The notes: generated by a model from the sequence alone, not told the origin. A stretch of 41,138 nucleotides of DNA from an uncultured Clostridia bacterium (GCA_947307255.1 CAMZIO010000014.1:1-41138); one strand, 5' to 3'. Counted from the first letter of the stretch, positions 14,964-24,517 are shown. Made by a program: numbers and translations.

Positions 14964-16841
14964 TCACGCCCGCTCCTGGTCGTTTTGCCGCTCCTCCGGG
15001 AGCGGCTTTTCGTTTTCCTGGTCGAGCACCTGGCGGAACTGCGTCTCGTACAGCTCCCTGTACGTTCCGCCCCGGCGCAGCAGCTCCTCGTGGCTGCCCT
15101 GCTCCGCAATCACGCCGTCCTTGACGACGAGGATCCGGTCGGCCTTCAAGATCGTGGAAAGCCGGTGCGCGATGACGATGCTCGTGCGCCCCTGCATCAG
15201 CACCTCCAGCGCGTCCTGGATCGCGTTCTCCGAAATGGAGTCCAGCGCGCTGGTCGCCTCGTCGAGAATCAGGATCTTCGGATTCTTGAGGATCACGCGC
15301 GCAATGGAAAGCCGCTGCTTCTCGCCGCCGGAGAGCTTGAGTCCGCGGTTGCCTACAACCGTGTCGTATCCGTCTGGCTGGTTGGAGATGAAGGCATGCA
15401 GATTGGCGATACGGCAGGCGTCCTCGATCTCCTGCTGCGTGGCGTCCTCCTTGGCGTAGAGCAGATTGTCCCGGATCGTGCCGTTGAAAAGATAGGTGTC
15501 CTGCGTTACCACGCCGATACAGCTTCGCAGGTATTTGAGGTCAAAATCCCGCACGTCCACGCCCGCAACGCTTACGCTGCCCGCGTCCACGTCGTACAGC
15601 CGTGGAATCAGATTGACCACCGTGGACTTGCCTGAGCCGGACGGCCCTACCACCGCGTACATCTGTCCGCCTGGCACCGTAAAGTGGATGTCGGTGAGCA
15701 GGGGCTTGTCCGGCGAGTAGGAAAAGGCTACGTGGTCGTAGACGATATCGCCGTTGCTCACGTCCGGTTTTTCCCCGTCCGGCTTGGAGACGATGGGATT
15801 CTCCATATCAAAATAGTCGAAAATTCGCGTAAAGAGCGACAGGGAGCGCGTAAAATCCACGTGGATGTTGAGCAGCGACTCGATCGGCCGGTAGAGCCGG
15901 TTGATCAGCGCCACCGTCGCCGTAATCACGCCGACGGTCAGCGCCGGATCGGCGCGGGAGATGATCAGATAGCCGCCGGCGAAGTATATGAGCAGCGGGC
16001 CGAGCTGGGTAAACATCCCCATGATTACGCGAAACCACTTGCCGCTGCGCTGCTCCTTGAGCTGGAGCTGCGTAACCTCCTCGTTCACCTTGACGAAACG
16101 CTCGTACTCGCGCTCCTCGCGCGTGAAGAGCTTGACAAGCAGCGACCCGCTGACGGAGAGCGTCTCGTTGATCAGCTGGTTGAGCTCGTCGCTTTTCGCC
16201 TGGCTTTCGTTCAGGATCATCCAGCGCGTGCGCCCCACACTCTTGGTGGGCAGCACGAGGAGCGGGATCACCACGATGCCGACGATGGCGAGCTTCCAGC
16301 TCATCGTAAAGAGCGCAACGAGCGTCGTAACGACCGTTGCGACGTTGCTCACGATGCTCGCCAGCGTTCCGGAAATCACGGAGCTCACGCCGCTGATATC
16401 GGTATTCATGCGGGTGATGATGTTGCCCTGCTTTTCCGAGGTGAAAAATGCGTGCGGCATATGCTGCAGATGGTCGTACATCTGATTTTTCATGTCGAAG
16501 ATGATACGCTGGGAGATCCAGGCGTTGATATAGCTCTCCATCACGCCGATGATCTGCGAGGCCGCCATCGTTACAAACGCCATGATCAGCAGCCGGACCA
16601 GCAGATGCATATTCCTGCCCACCAGCGCCTCGTCCACGATGCGCCCGGTGATGATGCTCGGCAGCAGGCCCAGCACCGCCGAGAGCAAAATGGCCAGAAA
16701 TACCAGCAGGAACTGAAACCAGTACGGTTTCAAATAGGACAGGATCCGCTTCATCAGCGCCGAGGTTACCTTCGGCATATTCTTCTTTTCTTCTTCGGTC
16801 AGGAACCCTCTCGGTCCCAAGCCTCTCCCCGGTCCCGGCAT
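14964..16841 (-). CDS. ABC exporter, fused permease and ATPase
   Basis: 625 residues. A six-helix transmembrane domain (about 40-330) is followed by a nucleotide-binding domain with Walker A GPSGSGKST, the Q-loop region, signature LSGGEKQR, Walker B ILILDEATSALD and the H-loop AHRLS. It is a half-transporter of the MsbA/LmrA/YknU type that works as a dimer; substrate unknown (lipids, drugs or peptides). The start MPGPGRG is chosen because AAAGGTGG lies just upstream; an alternative start is MPKVTSA 21 codons in. It follows the FNT gene by 70 bases without a clear promoter, so read-through is likely. Confidence 0.92.
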   Translation of the reverse strand: MPGPGRGLGPRGFLTEEEKKNMPKVTSALMKRILSYLKPYWFQFLLVFLAILLSAVLGLLPSIITGRIVDEALVGRNMHLLVRLLIMAFVTMAASQIIGVMESYINAWISQRIIFDMKNQMYDHLQHMPHAFFTSEKQGNIITRMNTDISGVSSVISGTLASIVSNVATVVTTLVALFTMSWKLAIVGIVVIPLLVLPTKSVGRTRWMILNESQAKSDELNQLINETLSVSGSLLVKLFTREEREYERFVKVNEEVTQLQLKEQRSGKWFRVIMGMFTQLGPLLIYFAGGYLIISRADPALTVGVITATVALINRLYRPIESLLNIHVDFTRSLSLFTRIFDYFDMENPIVSKPDGEKPDVSNGDIVYDHVAFSYSPDKPLLTDIHFTVPGGQMYAVVGPSGSGKSTVVNLIPRLYDVDAGSVSVAGVDVRDFDLKYLRSCIGVVTQDTYLFNGTIRDNLLYAKEDATQQEIEDACRIANLHAFISNQPDGYDTVVGNRGLKLSGGEKQRLSIARVILKNPKILILDEATSALDSISENAIQDALEVLMQGRTSIVIAHRLSTILKADRILVVKDGVIAEQGSHEELLRRGGTYRELYETQFRQVLDQENEKPLPEERQNDQERA

Positions 16842-16911
16842 ACGCCCGCCACCTTTCTTTTCGTTTCCGTGTGCGCGGGGCTATCCCTGCGCGGTGAAAA
16901 AACGTACTCGA

Positions 16912-17502
16912 TCAGCCGGCCGCCCACTTGCGCGCCGTGTGGAACAGCACCCCGCCTGCGGCGTTGCCCGCGCTGACCACCGCCAGACGCAGCCAGGCGT
17001 CCGGCTGTCCCAGCAGTCCCGCCGCCGCGAAATAGTACATATCAGCCACGCAGTGCTCAAACCCGCACAGCACGAAGATCACCACGCCGTATACCAGCGC
17101 AACGTGCCCTTCCGCAGGCGTTACCGCCAGATAGATCATCACGTTGCAAAGCATTCCCAGTATAAACAGGCTGAAAAGCCCGTCGCCGCACTTGACGGCG
17201 CAAACCGTCTCCGCCCGCTCCGCCAGCGCCGGGGCAAGCCGCGTCGCCGTCTCCAGCAGCGCGGTGCACACCGTGCCGACCAGGTTGCCCAGCCAGATCA
17301 CGCCCAGTCGTACCCAGGTTTCCCCGTCGAACGCCCGGCTGACCTTCCCGGTGAACAGCGCAAGGGAAAAGGTGCGTACCATCAGCAGACCCACGCAAAA
17401 CAGCAGCGCGCCGAGATAGCGATTCTCCGTCAGCAAAAACGCCGTCGCGCCCACGCTGATGGCAAAGCCCGCCAACACGGCGGAAACAAACAGTTTTTTC
17501 AT
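16912..17502 (-). CDS. Formate/nitrite transporter (FNT) family channel
   Basis: 196 residues with six membrane segments. The FNT signature GFEHCVADMYY (canonical GFEHSxANMY) provides the central histidine of the pore, and SAGNAAGG matches the GNxxGG motif in the last helix. It is shorter than FocA/NirC (about 270-285 residues) because the termini are trimmed, but all six segments are present. Substrates of the family include formate, nitrite, hydrosulfide and lactate. Formate is plausible because NrdD consumes formate (inference). RBS AGGAGGTTACGG precedes ATG 17500-17502. Confidence 0.88.
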   Translation of the reverse strand: MKKLFVSAVLAGFAISVGATAFLLTENRYLGALLFCVGLLMVRTFSLALFTGKVSRAFDGETWVRLGVIWLGNLVGTVCTALLETATRLAPALAERAETVCAVKCGDGLFSLFILGMLCNVMIYLAVTPAEGHVALVYGVVIFVLCGFEHCVADMYYFAAAGLLGQPDAWLRLAVVSAGNAAGGVLFHTARKWAAG

Positions 17503-17549
17503 CCGTAACCTCCTGTAATAAGGCCAGCAGCCCGTTCTCTGTGCTTTTC

Positions 17550-17578
17550 AGTATAGCATACCTTTGCGCCGGAGAAAA
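17550..17578 (-). promoter_or_regulatory. Promoter of the FNT gene
   Basis: On the minus strand an extended -10, TATGCTATACT (TATACT at 17550-17555), with a poor -35 (TTTTCT, 17573-17578) at 17 bases. Confidence 0.55.
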
Positions 17579-17618
17579 CCATTCTTTTCCCACTTTTCGA
17601 CTTTTTTCAAAAATCCAC

Positions 17619-17647
17619 CCCGGCGCGGCGACGTGGGCCGCGCCGGG
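17619..17647. repeat. Perfect 11-bp inverted repeat between divergent FNT and kup promoters
   Basis: CCCGGCGCGGC (17619-17629) and GCCGCGCCGGG (17637-17647) flank a 7-base loop. Short T runs lie on both sides, as in a bidirectional terminator, but there is no gene here to terminate because both neighbouring promoters point away from it. It could be a leftover terminator of a lost gene or a regulatory palindrome. Confidence 0.7.
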
Positions 17648-17671
17648 CGGGCGTCTTTTACAACGCAGCAC

Positions 17672-17700
17672 TTGAAATGGGACTGCAAGACGGATATAAT
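17672..17700 (+). promoter_or_regulatory. Promoter of kup
   Basis: TTGAAA (17672-17677), a 17-base spacer and TATAAT (17695-17700). Confidence 0.85.
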
Positions 17701-17706
17701 AAGGCA

Positions 17707-17852
17707 TACCATACGGTCTGCACCCGTCGTGCGGCACGGCGCGCCCGTTCCGCGCAGGGCCGGGCGGCAGTCGACAATTCGCGTCTTTCCCTGCAAAATC
17801 TACAGCGATACCGTTAAGGCTTTTTTTGAGCCGCTTTGAAAGGATTGGTCCC
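17707..17852 (+). other. About 146-base GC-rich leader of kup
   Basis: The predicted transcript has a long 5' leader before the kup ATG. It can form a stem between CTGCACCCG (about 17718) and CGGGCGGCAG (about 17762), and contains GGC-TTTTTTTGA-GCC shortly before the RBS. I could not find the conserved blocks of the c-di-AMP (ydaO/yuaA) riboswitch that often controls potassium transporters in Firmicutes. No other known RNA family was recognised. Confidence 0.4.
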
Positions 17853-19880
17853 ATGAACAACAGTCTGCACAAACCGGGCGAGGGCGTCAGCCCGGTGAAA
17901 AGCAAAGCCAGCCTCGGCATGATGCTCGTAACGATCGGCATCGTCTACGGTGATATCGGCACTTCTCCGATGTATGTGATGAAGTCGATTCTGGAGGGCA
18001 ACGGCGGGCTCAAGGCGATCGACGAATCGTTCATCATCGGCGCGCTCTCGCTGGTAATCTGGACGATCACGCTGCTCACCACGATCAAATACGTGCTCAT
18101 CGCCATGCAGGCGGACAACCACGGCGAGGGCGGCATCTTTTCGCTTTACTCATTGGTCAAGCACTGCGGCAAATGGCTGATTTTTCCCGCCATGCTCGGC
18201 GGCGCGGCGCTGCTGGCGGACGGTGTGCTGACCCCCGCCGTTACGGTTACCACCGCGATCGAGGGTCTGCGCAGCATCCCCTCGATGAACTATTTTCTCG
18301 GCGCCGGACAGGCCAAGGTGGTGATCATCACGCTGCTGATCATCGCGCTGCTGTTCTCCGTGCAGCACGCCGGCACCAGCCGAATCGGCAAGGCCTTCGG
18401 CCCCGTGATGCTGCTGTGGTTCTCGTTTTTGGGCGTCAGCGGTCTGCTGCACGTCATTTCCCTGCCCGCGGTGCTGCGCGCATTCAACCCTCTCCACGCG
18501 GTGCAGGTGCTCCTCAGCCCGAACAACAAGGCCGGCTTTATGATCCTGGGCAGCGTGTTCCTCGCCACCACGGGCGCGGAGGCGCTCTATTCCGACATGG
18601 GGCACGTCGGGCGCGAAAACGTCTACGCCAGCTGGCCCTTTGTCAAGCTCTGCCTGATCCTCAACTATCTCGGTCAGGGCGCCTGGATCATCCAGAACCG
18701 CGCGAATGCATCCGTCTCCTATCTCAGCGACCTCAATCCCTTCTTCCTGATGCTGCCGGAGCTGCTGCGCCCCTTTGCCGTCCTGCTGGGCACCACCGCG
18801 GCAATCATTGCCTCGCAAGCGCTGATCACCGGGTCGTACACGCTGGTGTCCGAAGCAATCCTGCTGGATCTGCTGCCGCATCTGGAGATTCGCTATCCCG
18901 CCGACACCAAGGGTCAGCTTTACATCGCAAAGGTCAACCGGATCCTCTGGATCGGCTGCAGCCTGGTCGTGCTTTACTTCCGCTCCGGCGCGCGCATGGA
19001 GTCGGCTTACGGTCTTGCCATCACCGTAACCATGCTGATGACCACGACGTTGATCTTCATTTATCTGCGCAAGCTGCGTGGAAAGGGCGCGCTGTCCTAT
19101 GCGGTGCTGCTGGTCTTCGGTACGATCGAGGCGGTGTTTTTCCTCTCCAGTCTGGGCAAGTTCGCCCACGGCGGCTATGTTACCGTGATCCTCACGCTGC
19201 TGCTGCTGGCGGTCATGGTGGTGTGGTACCGCGGCACGCAGCTGGAGCGCAAATACAACGTCAAGCTCAGCCTGTCCGACTATATCCCCCATCTCCGCAG
19301 CCTGCACGACGATCAGGAGATTCCCCTGCAGGCCAATAATCTGGTGTATCTGGAGGGGAAGCGGCACGGCGATCTGATGGACCGCGACATCCTCTATTCC
19401 ATCCTCGACAAGGACTCCAAGCGTGCCGACGCCTATTGGTTTATCAGCGTCAACGTGCTCAACGAGCCGGACACGATGACCTATTCGGTCGACACCTACG
19501 GCACGGACTTTATCTATCGCATCACGCTGAATCTGGGCTTTCACTGCTCGCCGCGCGTGAACGTATATCTGCGTCAGATCGTGCAGGATCTGCAATCAAG
19601 CGGCGAGCTGCCCGTGCAGAATAAGAAGTACTCCATCTATGATTCCTCCACGGTCGGCAACTTCAAATTCTGCATCATCGGCAAGTCCGTCCCCACCAAG
19701 ACGGAGCTGTCCCCGCTCGATGAGCTGGTGCTCCGCACCAAATACGCCGTCCGCAAGGTTGCCGGCTCCAAGGTGGAGTGGTACGGGCTGGACAACTCCA
19801 GCCTAATCGTCGAGCGTGTACCGCTGATCACCGGCGGTGGCGCCGGCGTCAAGCGGATCCGCCGCGTGCGTGCGGAATAA
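17853..19880 (+). CDS. kup: Low-affinity potassium uptake protein Kup
   Basis: 675 residues. The KUP/HAK/KT family signature GIVYGDIGTSPMYVMKSI is near residue 30, followed by about twelve membrane helices (to about 450) and a roughly 210-residue cytoplasmic C-terminal domain. It is a proton-coupled K+ importer. The start MNNSLHKPG at ATG 17853 (GAAAGGATT upstream) is favoured over a TTG nine codons upstream. It is a single-gene unit ending in an 18-base-pair terminator. Confidence 0.95.
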   Translation: MNNSLHKPGEGVSPVKSKASLGMMLVTIGIVYGDIGTSPMYVMKSILEGNGGLKAIDESFIIGALSLVIWTITLLTTIKYVLIAMQADNHGEGGIFSLYSLVKHCGKWLIFPAMLGGAALLADGVLTPAVTVTTAIEGLRSIPSMNYFLGAGQAKVVIITLLIIALLFSVQHAGTSRIGKAFGPVMLLWFSFLGVSGLLHVISLPAVLRAFNPLHAVQVLLSPNNKAGFMILGSVFLATTGAEALYSDMGHVGRENVYASWPFVKLCLILNYLGQGAWIIQNRANASVSYLSDLNPFFLMLPELLRPFAVLLGTTAAIIASQALITGSYTLVSEAILLDLLPHLEIRYPADTKGQLYIAKVNRILWIGCSLVVLYFRSGARMESAYGLAITVTMLMTTTLIFIYLRKLRGKGALSYAVLLVFGTIEAVFFLSSLGKFAHGGYVTVILTLLLLAVMVVWYRGTQLERKYNVKLSLSDYIPHLRSLHDDQEIPLQANNLVYLEGKRHGDLMDRDILYSILDKDSKRADAYWFISVNVLNEPDTMTYSVDTYGTDFIYRITLNLGFHCSPRVNVYLRQIVQDLQSSGELPVQNKKYSIYDSSTVGNFKFCIIGKSVPTKTELSPLDELVLRTKYAVRKVAGSKVEWYGLDNSSLIVERVPLITGGGAGVKRIRRVRAE

Positions 19881-19892
19881 AACGGGCAAATA

Positions 19893-19937
19893 AAGGGAGG
19901 CTGCGTATCGCACGATACGCAGCCTCCCTTCGTTTTT
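19893..19937. terminator. Terminator after kup and the convergent GIY-YIG gene
   Basis: A perfect 18-base-pair stem (19893-19910 with 19913-19930) with a 2-base loop and a following TTTTT. It sits between convergent kup and the GIY-YIG gene, and can serve both. Confidence 0.93.
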
Positions 19938-20209
19938 CAGTCTCCGCGTCCCGGCGCTTCCGCCGCAGTCCTTTCGATCAGCTTCAGCTTCTCCGCGCGG
20001 GAGAGCCGCTTGATCTCGGCCTCGCGCCGCAGCGCAGCGCTCTTATCGCCAAGCTCCTCCCGGTACACCACGCGCAGTGGGCCGCGTCCCCGCGTGTACT
20101 TTGCGCCGGTCCCGATTTGATGCGCGCGCAGCCGCCGCTCCACGTCTGCCGCGATACCGGTATAAAGCGTGCCGTCTGCGCAGCGCAGGATATAAACCCA
20201 AAAGCTCAT
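19937..20209 (-). CDS. GIY-YIG nuclease superfamily protein (UPF0213/YhbQ-like)
   Basis: 90 residues, essentially one GIY-YIG domain: WVYILRCADGTLYTGIA holds the motif, then the conserved Arg in VERRLRAHQ and the GTGAKYTR segment. Such small proteins are UvrC/Slx1-like nuclease domains. E. coli YhbQ has reported DNase activity, but the biological role is unclear. It starts five bases after the S41 protease stop, so it is the second gene of that operon. Confidence 0.9.
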   Translation of the reverse strand: MSFWVYILRCADGTLYTGIAADVERRLRAHQIGTGAKYTRGRGPLRVVYREELGDKSAALRREAEIKRLSRAEKLKLIERTAAEAPGRGD

Positions 20210-20214
20210 GGCAC

Positions 20215-22107
20215 TCAGTACCTCAGCATCCCCAGGCCGCTGAGCACGCGATAGAGTGTGGCGGCAGCCTGCTCGCGCGTAACACTCTCCCGCGCAGGGA
20301 GATTCTCCAGCCTGTCCGCCAGCATGGTCTCATAGCTGCCGTGCGCGTCGCGCACGTAACTGCACAGCGCGGCAGCGCCCACGCGCGCCCAATCCGCATA
20401 GGAATCCGGCGTCAGGTCTGCGTCAAGCCCCTGCTCGTCCACGATCCGGCCATATTCGCAAAAGCGGAAGTTGAGCAGGGCGGCAAAGCGCGCCATGATC
20501 GTGATAAACTGCTCCTGCGTCAGCGGCGCGTCGGGCGCAAAGCATCCGCCGCCCACGCCCTTGACCAGTCCCAGCGCCGCCATCGCGTTGACCGCAGGGC
20601 AGAACCAGTCGCCGCTGCGCACGTCGGCAAACGTGTCGTCGATGCGCGTGGTAACCTCCATCGCCTGGGCAAGCATGGCGCACAGCTCTGCGCGCGTCAG
20701 CGCGGCGTCGGGGCGGAAGCGCGCGCCGTCGTCGCCGCGCAGAATGCCCTGCGTGGCGAGCGCGTTGATCTCCTGCGCATAGCCGCTGGCGGAAAGATCC
20801 CCAAACCAGCGTCCGGTATAGGGCACGCCGCAAAGTCGGGCAGCTTTCCTGGCGTCGCACGGCGTCGTCTTGCCGTCTTTCCCGTATTCCAGCACCGTCT
20901 GCGGCGGCAGCGCGCCCAGCAGCGCGCAAAGGGCGGCGGCGTCATCGTGCGCTGCGGCAAGCTCCACGGAAAACGTCCGGCCGCACAGCGTAAGGCGCAG
21001 ATACTCTCCCTCCTCCGGTCCTTGCGTGAAAAGCAGCTTTGCCGCCCGCTCTCCCAGCGCGGGGTCCATCGGCAGCGTCGGCAGTACGCCAAACACGTCC
21101 GGCGTATTGCCGTCCCCGCAGAAAAAGCGGTAGGCCGTCAGGCGCAGGGCGTCCCCTTCGAACAGCCCGACGGCAAATTCCCGGTCCAGCACGATCTGCG
21201 CCGTACCCTTGCCATAGCTGCGCGCGCCGATCAGTATCCCCGCGTCGCCGGCGCGGATCCCGCCGGCAAACAGCTCGGCCGCGCTGGCGGATTCGCCGTC
21301 CATCAGCACGATCACGGGGCGCTCGGTGCGACGCGGTTCAAAGGACCGCACCGGAACGCTCTCGCGCGTGCGGTCCAGGAAGTACGCATAGGTCCCCGGT
21401 CCGGAAAAGACGCCCAGCGCGTCCGCGGCAGACTGCGTCAGCCCGCCCGGATTGCCGCGCAGATCCACGATCCAGCCGTGTACGGCTGCGTCGTACTGCG
21501 TTACGGCCCGGCGGAAATACTCGGCGGTTTGGGTGCCGAAGCTGGCGCAGTCGATCCAGCCCACTTGCCCGTCCACCGCCGCGTTGGTGTTGCGGATCAC
21601 GACCGTCTCGCGCACCACGCGCACGGTGCGCACGGCGCCGTCCTCTCCCTGCACGGCGAGCGTAACGACGGTACCCGGCTCTCCCAGCAGACGCTCGCGG
21701 TGATCCGGCTCGCCGGGCACGCAGGCCACACCGTCGATGCCGACGATCACCTCGCCGGCACGCAGGCCGGCCGCCTGCGCGCCGCCGCCATCGTAAACCG
21801 CAGCCAACTCAATGCCGCGCTCGCTGTAACGGACGCTCGCACCGATCCCGGTTACAGCGCTCTCATGCTCCACGCTCTGCGTAAAAGCGGCATACCGCGC
21901 GGCGTCCATATAGTAAGTATACGGATCCCCCAGGGCTTCGATCAGCTCGTCCATCGTCTCGGCGCGGTACGCCGCGGCAGGAAGCGGGTCAATGTAAAAC
22001 GTCTCCAGCAGCTCCCGCGCCTGTTCCGGCGAGAGGGCGCCGACCGGCGCTGCCAGCAGCGCAAGTGTCAAAAATGCCGCCATCGCGCGGCGTAGCCACC
22101 GTCCCAT
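20215..22107 (-). CDS. Exported S41 (C-terminal processing) protease with three SLH domains
   Basis: 630 residues. The signal peptide (MGRWLRRAMAAFLTLALLAA, cleavage near GALS) leads to a PDZ-like region (about 75-165: GIGASVRY, AAGLRAGEVIVGIDG) and an S41 peptidase domain with the nucleophile region GESASAAELFAGG and the lysine in YGKGTAQ, a Ser/Lys dyad as in CtpA/CtpB. A linker of about 80 residues and three SLH repeats anchor it to the wall. It probably trims extracytoplasmic proteins. I start at MGRWLRR, after AAGGGAGA, because the upstream frame overlaps the promoter. Confidence 0.9.
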   Translation of the reverse strand: MGRWLRRAMAAFLTLALLAAPVGALSPEQARELLETFYIDPLPAAAYRAETMDELIEALGDPYTYYMDAARYAAFTQSVEHESAVTGIGASVRYSERGIELAAVYDGGGAQAAGLRAGEVIVGIDGVACVPGEPDHRERLLGEPGTVVTLAVQGEDGAVRTVRVVRETVVIRNTNAAVDGQVGWIDCASFGTQTAEYFRRAVTQYDAAVHGWIVDLRGNPGGLTQSAADALGVFSGPGTYAYFLDRTRESVPVRSFEPRRTERPVIVLMDGESASAAELFAGGIRAGDAGILIGARSYGKGTAQIVLDREFAVGLFEGDALRLTAYRFFCGDGNTPDVFGVLPTLPMDPALGERAAKLLFTQGPEEGEYLRLTLCGRTFSVELAAAHDDAAALCALLGALPPQTVLEYGKDGKTTPCDARKAARLCGVPYTGRWFGDLSASGYAQEINALATQGILRGDDGARFRPDAALTRAELCAMLAQAMEVTTRIDDTFADVRSGDWFCPAVNAMAALGLVKGVGGGCFAPDAPLTQEQFITIMARFAALLNFRFCEYGRIVDEQGLDADLTPDSYADWARVGAAALCSYVRDAHGSYETMLADRLENLPARESVTREQAAATLYRVLSGLGMLRY

Positions 22108-22144
22108 CCCCAAATCTCCCTTCGTTCGGATTCTGACTGAGGAT

Positions 22145-22173
22145 AGTATACCCGATCCCGTCCGGAATTGCAA
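22145..22173 (-). promoter_or_regulatory. Promoter of the S41 protease operon
   Basis: On the minus strand TTGCAA (22168-22173), a 17-base spacer and TATACT (22145-22150), about 30 bases before the start. Confidence 0.78.
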
Positions 22174-22300
22174 AGGGTCGTTTGTCCGCCATCGCGCCCG
22201 CGCGATGACGCCTGCCCGTCTTTCGGCTCATTTTGCCATATTCGACGAAAAAAGGCGCCCAAATCTTCCCAAATTTTTTATTTCTTTTTCATATCGAATC

Positions 22301-22329
22301 TTGCAATTCTGCGACGCATCGTGGATAAT
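22301..22329 (+). promoter_or_regulatory. Promoter of xpt-guaA
   Basis: TTGCAA (22301-22306), a 17-base spacer and GATAAT (22324-22329). The leader contains an imperfect hairpin at about 22350-22376 (ATGGC-A-TGG / CCA-C-GCCAT). The purine-riboswitch core was looked for and not found. Confidence 0.7.
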
Positions 22330-22405
22330 AATAGTGGAAAATAATATCGCATGGCATGGACACGCGCCACGCCATCATTCTTAACAGGGCAAAGGAGGCT
22401 TCCTC

Positions 22406-22981
22406 ATGCAACTGCTCCAGGATCGCATTCGCCGCGAGGGTCGGGTTCTGCCCGGCGAAATCATCAAGGTCGACGGGTTTTTAAACCATCGCGTTGACAC
22501 GCAGCTGCTCGGTGCGCTGGCGGATGAGTTCGCAAAGTACTTTGACACCAGCAAAATCACTCTCGTGCTCACCGCAGAGGCCAGCGGCATTGCCCTGGCC
22601 ACCGTCTGCGCGCAGAAATACGGCGTGCCGCTGCTGTTTGCCAAAAAAGCGAAGAGCGACAATATCGAAGGCGGGCTATATCAAAGCGACGTATTCTCCT
22701 ATACCTATAAGAAAAAATTCACCTACATCGTCTCCCAGGAATGGCTCAGCGCAGACGATCACGTGCTGATCATCGACGATTTTATGGCCAAGGGCAACGC
22801 GATGCAGGGTCTGGTCGATCTGGTCAATGCCGCCGGGGCAACGCTGGAGGGGATCGGCGTAGCCGTGGAAAAGGGTTTCCAGGGCGGCGGCGACCTGTTC
22901 CGCCGTCTGGGCGTTCCGTACAAAGCGCTGGCCGTAATCGACCGTGTGGACGGTACCGACTTATTTTTCCGGGAGGATTGA
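22406..22981 (+). CDS. xpt: Xanthine phosphoribosyltransferase
   Basis: 191 residues, the size of Bacillus Xpt. The PRPP-binding motif VLIIDDFMAKGNAMQGL lies near residue 122, and the N-terminal MQLLQDRIRREGRVLPGEIIKVDGF is typical of the family. It converts xanthine plus PRPP to XMP, the substrate of GuaA encoded next (3-base gap), so the two genes form a xanthine-to-GMP route. The RBS AAAGGAGG is ideally spaced. Confidence 0.95.
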   Translation: MQLLQDRIRREGRVLPGEIIKVDGFLNHRVDTQLLGALADEFAKYFDTSKITLVLTAEASGIALATVCAQKYGVPLLFAKKAKSDNIEGGLYQSDVFSYTYKKKFTYIVSQEWLSADDHVLIIDDFMAKGNAMQGLVDLVNAAGATLEGIGVAVEKGFQGGGDLFRRLGVPYKALAVIDRVDGTDLFFRED

Positions 22982-22984
22982 TCT

Positions 22985-24517
22985 ATGAAAAGAGTTCTTG
23001 TTCTTGACTTTGGCGGGCAGTACAACCTGCTGGTTGCTCGCCGCGTGCGTGAGTGCGGCGTTTATTGCGAGATCAAGCCCTACCGCATCTCGATGGACGA
23101 TATCCGCGCCTTTGACCCCGCCGCCATCATCTTCACCGGCGGCCCCGCCACCGTGTTTGAGCCCAATGCGCCCCGCCTGGACCCCGCCATTTTCGAACTG
23201 GGCCTGCCGATCCTCGGCATCTGCTACGGCGAGCAGCTGATGATCCATCAGCTTGGCGGCGCCTGCCGCAAGGCCACCGTGCGGGAGTACGGCAAAACGA
23301 AGCTGACCCACGACGGCACCAGCGCGCTGTTTGCCGGGATCGAGCCGACCTCCGTCTTCTGGATGAGCCACGGCGTCGAGGTGGAGCGTCTGTCCCCCGG
23401 CTTCCGCGCCGTCGCCGCCACCGACGGCTGCGCCTACGCTGCCATTGAGGACAGCGCGCGCAGGTTTTACGGTGTGCAGTTCCACCCCGAGGTGCTCCAC
23501 AGCGTGCACGGCACCGAGGTGCTGAAAAACTTCCTGTACCGCATTTGCGGTCTTACGCCCGAGTGGACCATGGCGTCCTATGTCAACGAGGCCATTGCCG
23601 AGTGCCGCGCCAAGGTGGGCGACGGGCGGGTACTGCTGGCGCTCTCCGGCGGCGTGGACAGCGCCGTTGCCGCCGCGCTGCTCTACCGCGCGGTGGGGGA
23701 CAAGCTGACCTGCATCTTCGTTGACCACGGTCTTCTGCGCAAAAACGAGGGCGACGAGGTCGAGCGCGCCATGCGCGACACGCTGGGAATGCAGATCGTC
23801 CGGGTGGACGCCGCCGAGCGCTTTTTGAGCAAGCTCGCCGGTGTAACCGATCCGGAGCGCAAGCGCAAGATCATCGGGGAGGAGTTTATCCGCGTATTCG
23901 AGGCCGAGGCCAAAAAGCTCGGCCGGGTGGACTTCCTCGCGCAGGGCACCATCTATCCCGACGTGGTGGAGTCCGGCGTGGGCGGCGAATCCGTCGTCAT
24001 CAAGAGCCATCATAACGTCGGCGGGCTTCCGGATCACGTCGATTTCAAAGAGATCATCGAGCCGCTGCGCCGCCTGTTCAAGGACGAGGTGCGCCAGCTC
24101 GGCGTGGAGCTGGGTCTGCCGGAGACGCTCGTATGGCGTCAGCCCTTCCCCGGCCCCGGTCTTGCCATCCGGGTGATCGGCGAAATCACGGCGGAAAAGC
24201 TCGCCATCCTGCGCGACGCCGACGCGATCTTCCGCGAGGAGGTGGCCAAGGCCGGGCTGGACCGCAGCGTCAACCAGTACTTTGCCGTGCTGACCGATCT
24301 GCGCAGCGTCGGCGTGATGGGCGACGAGCGCACCTACGACTACACGCTCGCTCTGCGCGCCGTGGAGACGCAGGACTTCATGACCGCCGACTGGTCGCGT
24401 CTGCCTTACGATCTGCTGGACACCGTCTCCCGCCGCATCGTCGGCGAGGTCAAGCACATCAACCGCATCTGCTACGACATCACCTCCAAGCCCCCCGCCA
24501 CGGTGGAGTGGGAATGA
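22985..24517 (+). CDS. guaA: GMP synthase (glutamine-hydrolysing)
   Basis: 510 residues. An N-terminal class I glutamine amidotransferase domain has its nucleophile Cys in GICYGEQLM and His-Glu in QFHPEVLHS. An ATP-pyrophosphatase domain follows (SGGVDSAV P-loop near 222) and the C-terminal dimerisation domain ends [13 protein letters not shown]. It aminates XMP to GMP. Oddity: the residue two after the catalytic Cys-Tyr-Gly is Glu, where most GuaA have Met (GICYGMQ). The 3' end of guaA is a documented insertion site for genomic islands, and an AT-rich segment does follow here. Confidence 0.96.
   Translation: MKRVLVLDFGGQYNLLVARRVRECGVYCEIKPYRISMDDIRAFDPAAIIFTGGPATVFEPNAPRLDPAIFELGLPILGICYGEQLMIHQLGGACRKATVREYGKTKLTHDGTSALFAGIEPTSVFWMSHGVEVERLSPGFRAVAATDGCAYAAIEDSARRFYGVQFHPEVLHSVHGTEVLKNFLYRICGLTPEWTMASYVNEAIAECRAKVGDGRVLLALSGGVDSAVAAALLYRAVGDKLTCIFVDHGLLRKNEGDEVERAMRDTLGMQIVRVDAAERFLSKLAGVTDPERKRKIIGEEFIRVFEAEAKKLGRVDFLAQGTIYPDVVESGVGGESVVIKSHHNVGGLPDHVDFKEIIEPLRRLFKDEVRQLGVELGLPETLVWRQPFPGPGLAIRVIGEITAEKLAILRDADAIFREEVAKAGLDRSVNQYFAVLTDLRSVGVMGDERTYDYTLALRAVETQDFMTADWSRLPYDLLDTVSRRIVGEVKHINRICYDITSKPPATVEWE

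Noticed and set aside
17707..17852. c-di-AMP (ydaO) riboswitch in the kup leader
   Set aside because: The conserved GAGCCGGGGAACC-type blocks are not present; only generic GC-rich pairing is seen.
22330..22405. Purine riboswitch in the xpt leader
   Set aside because: The conserved loop blocks (TAAT/GG, TCTACC, GACTACG) are absent and the leader is too short.
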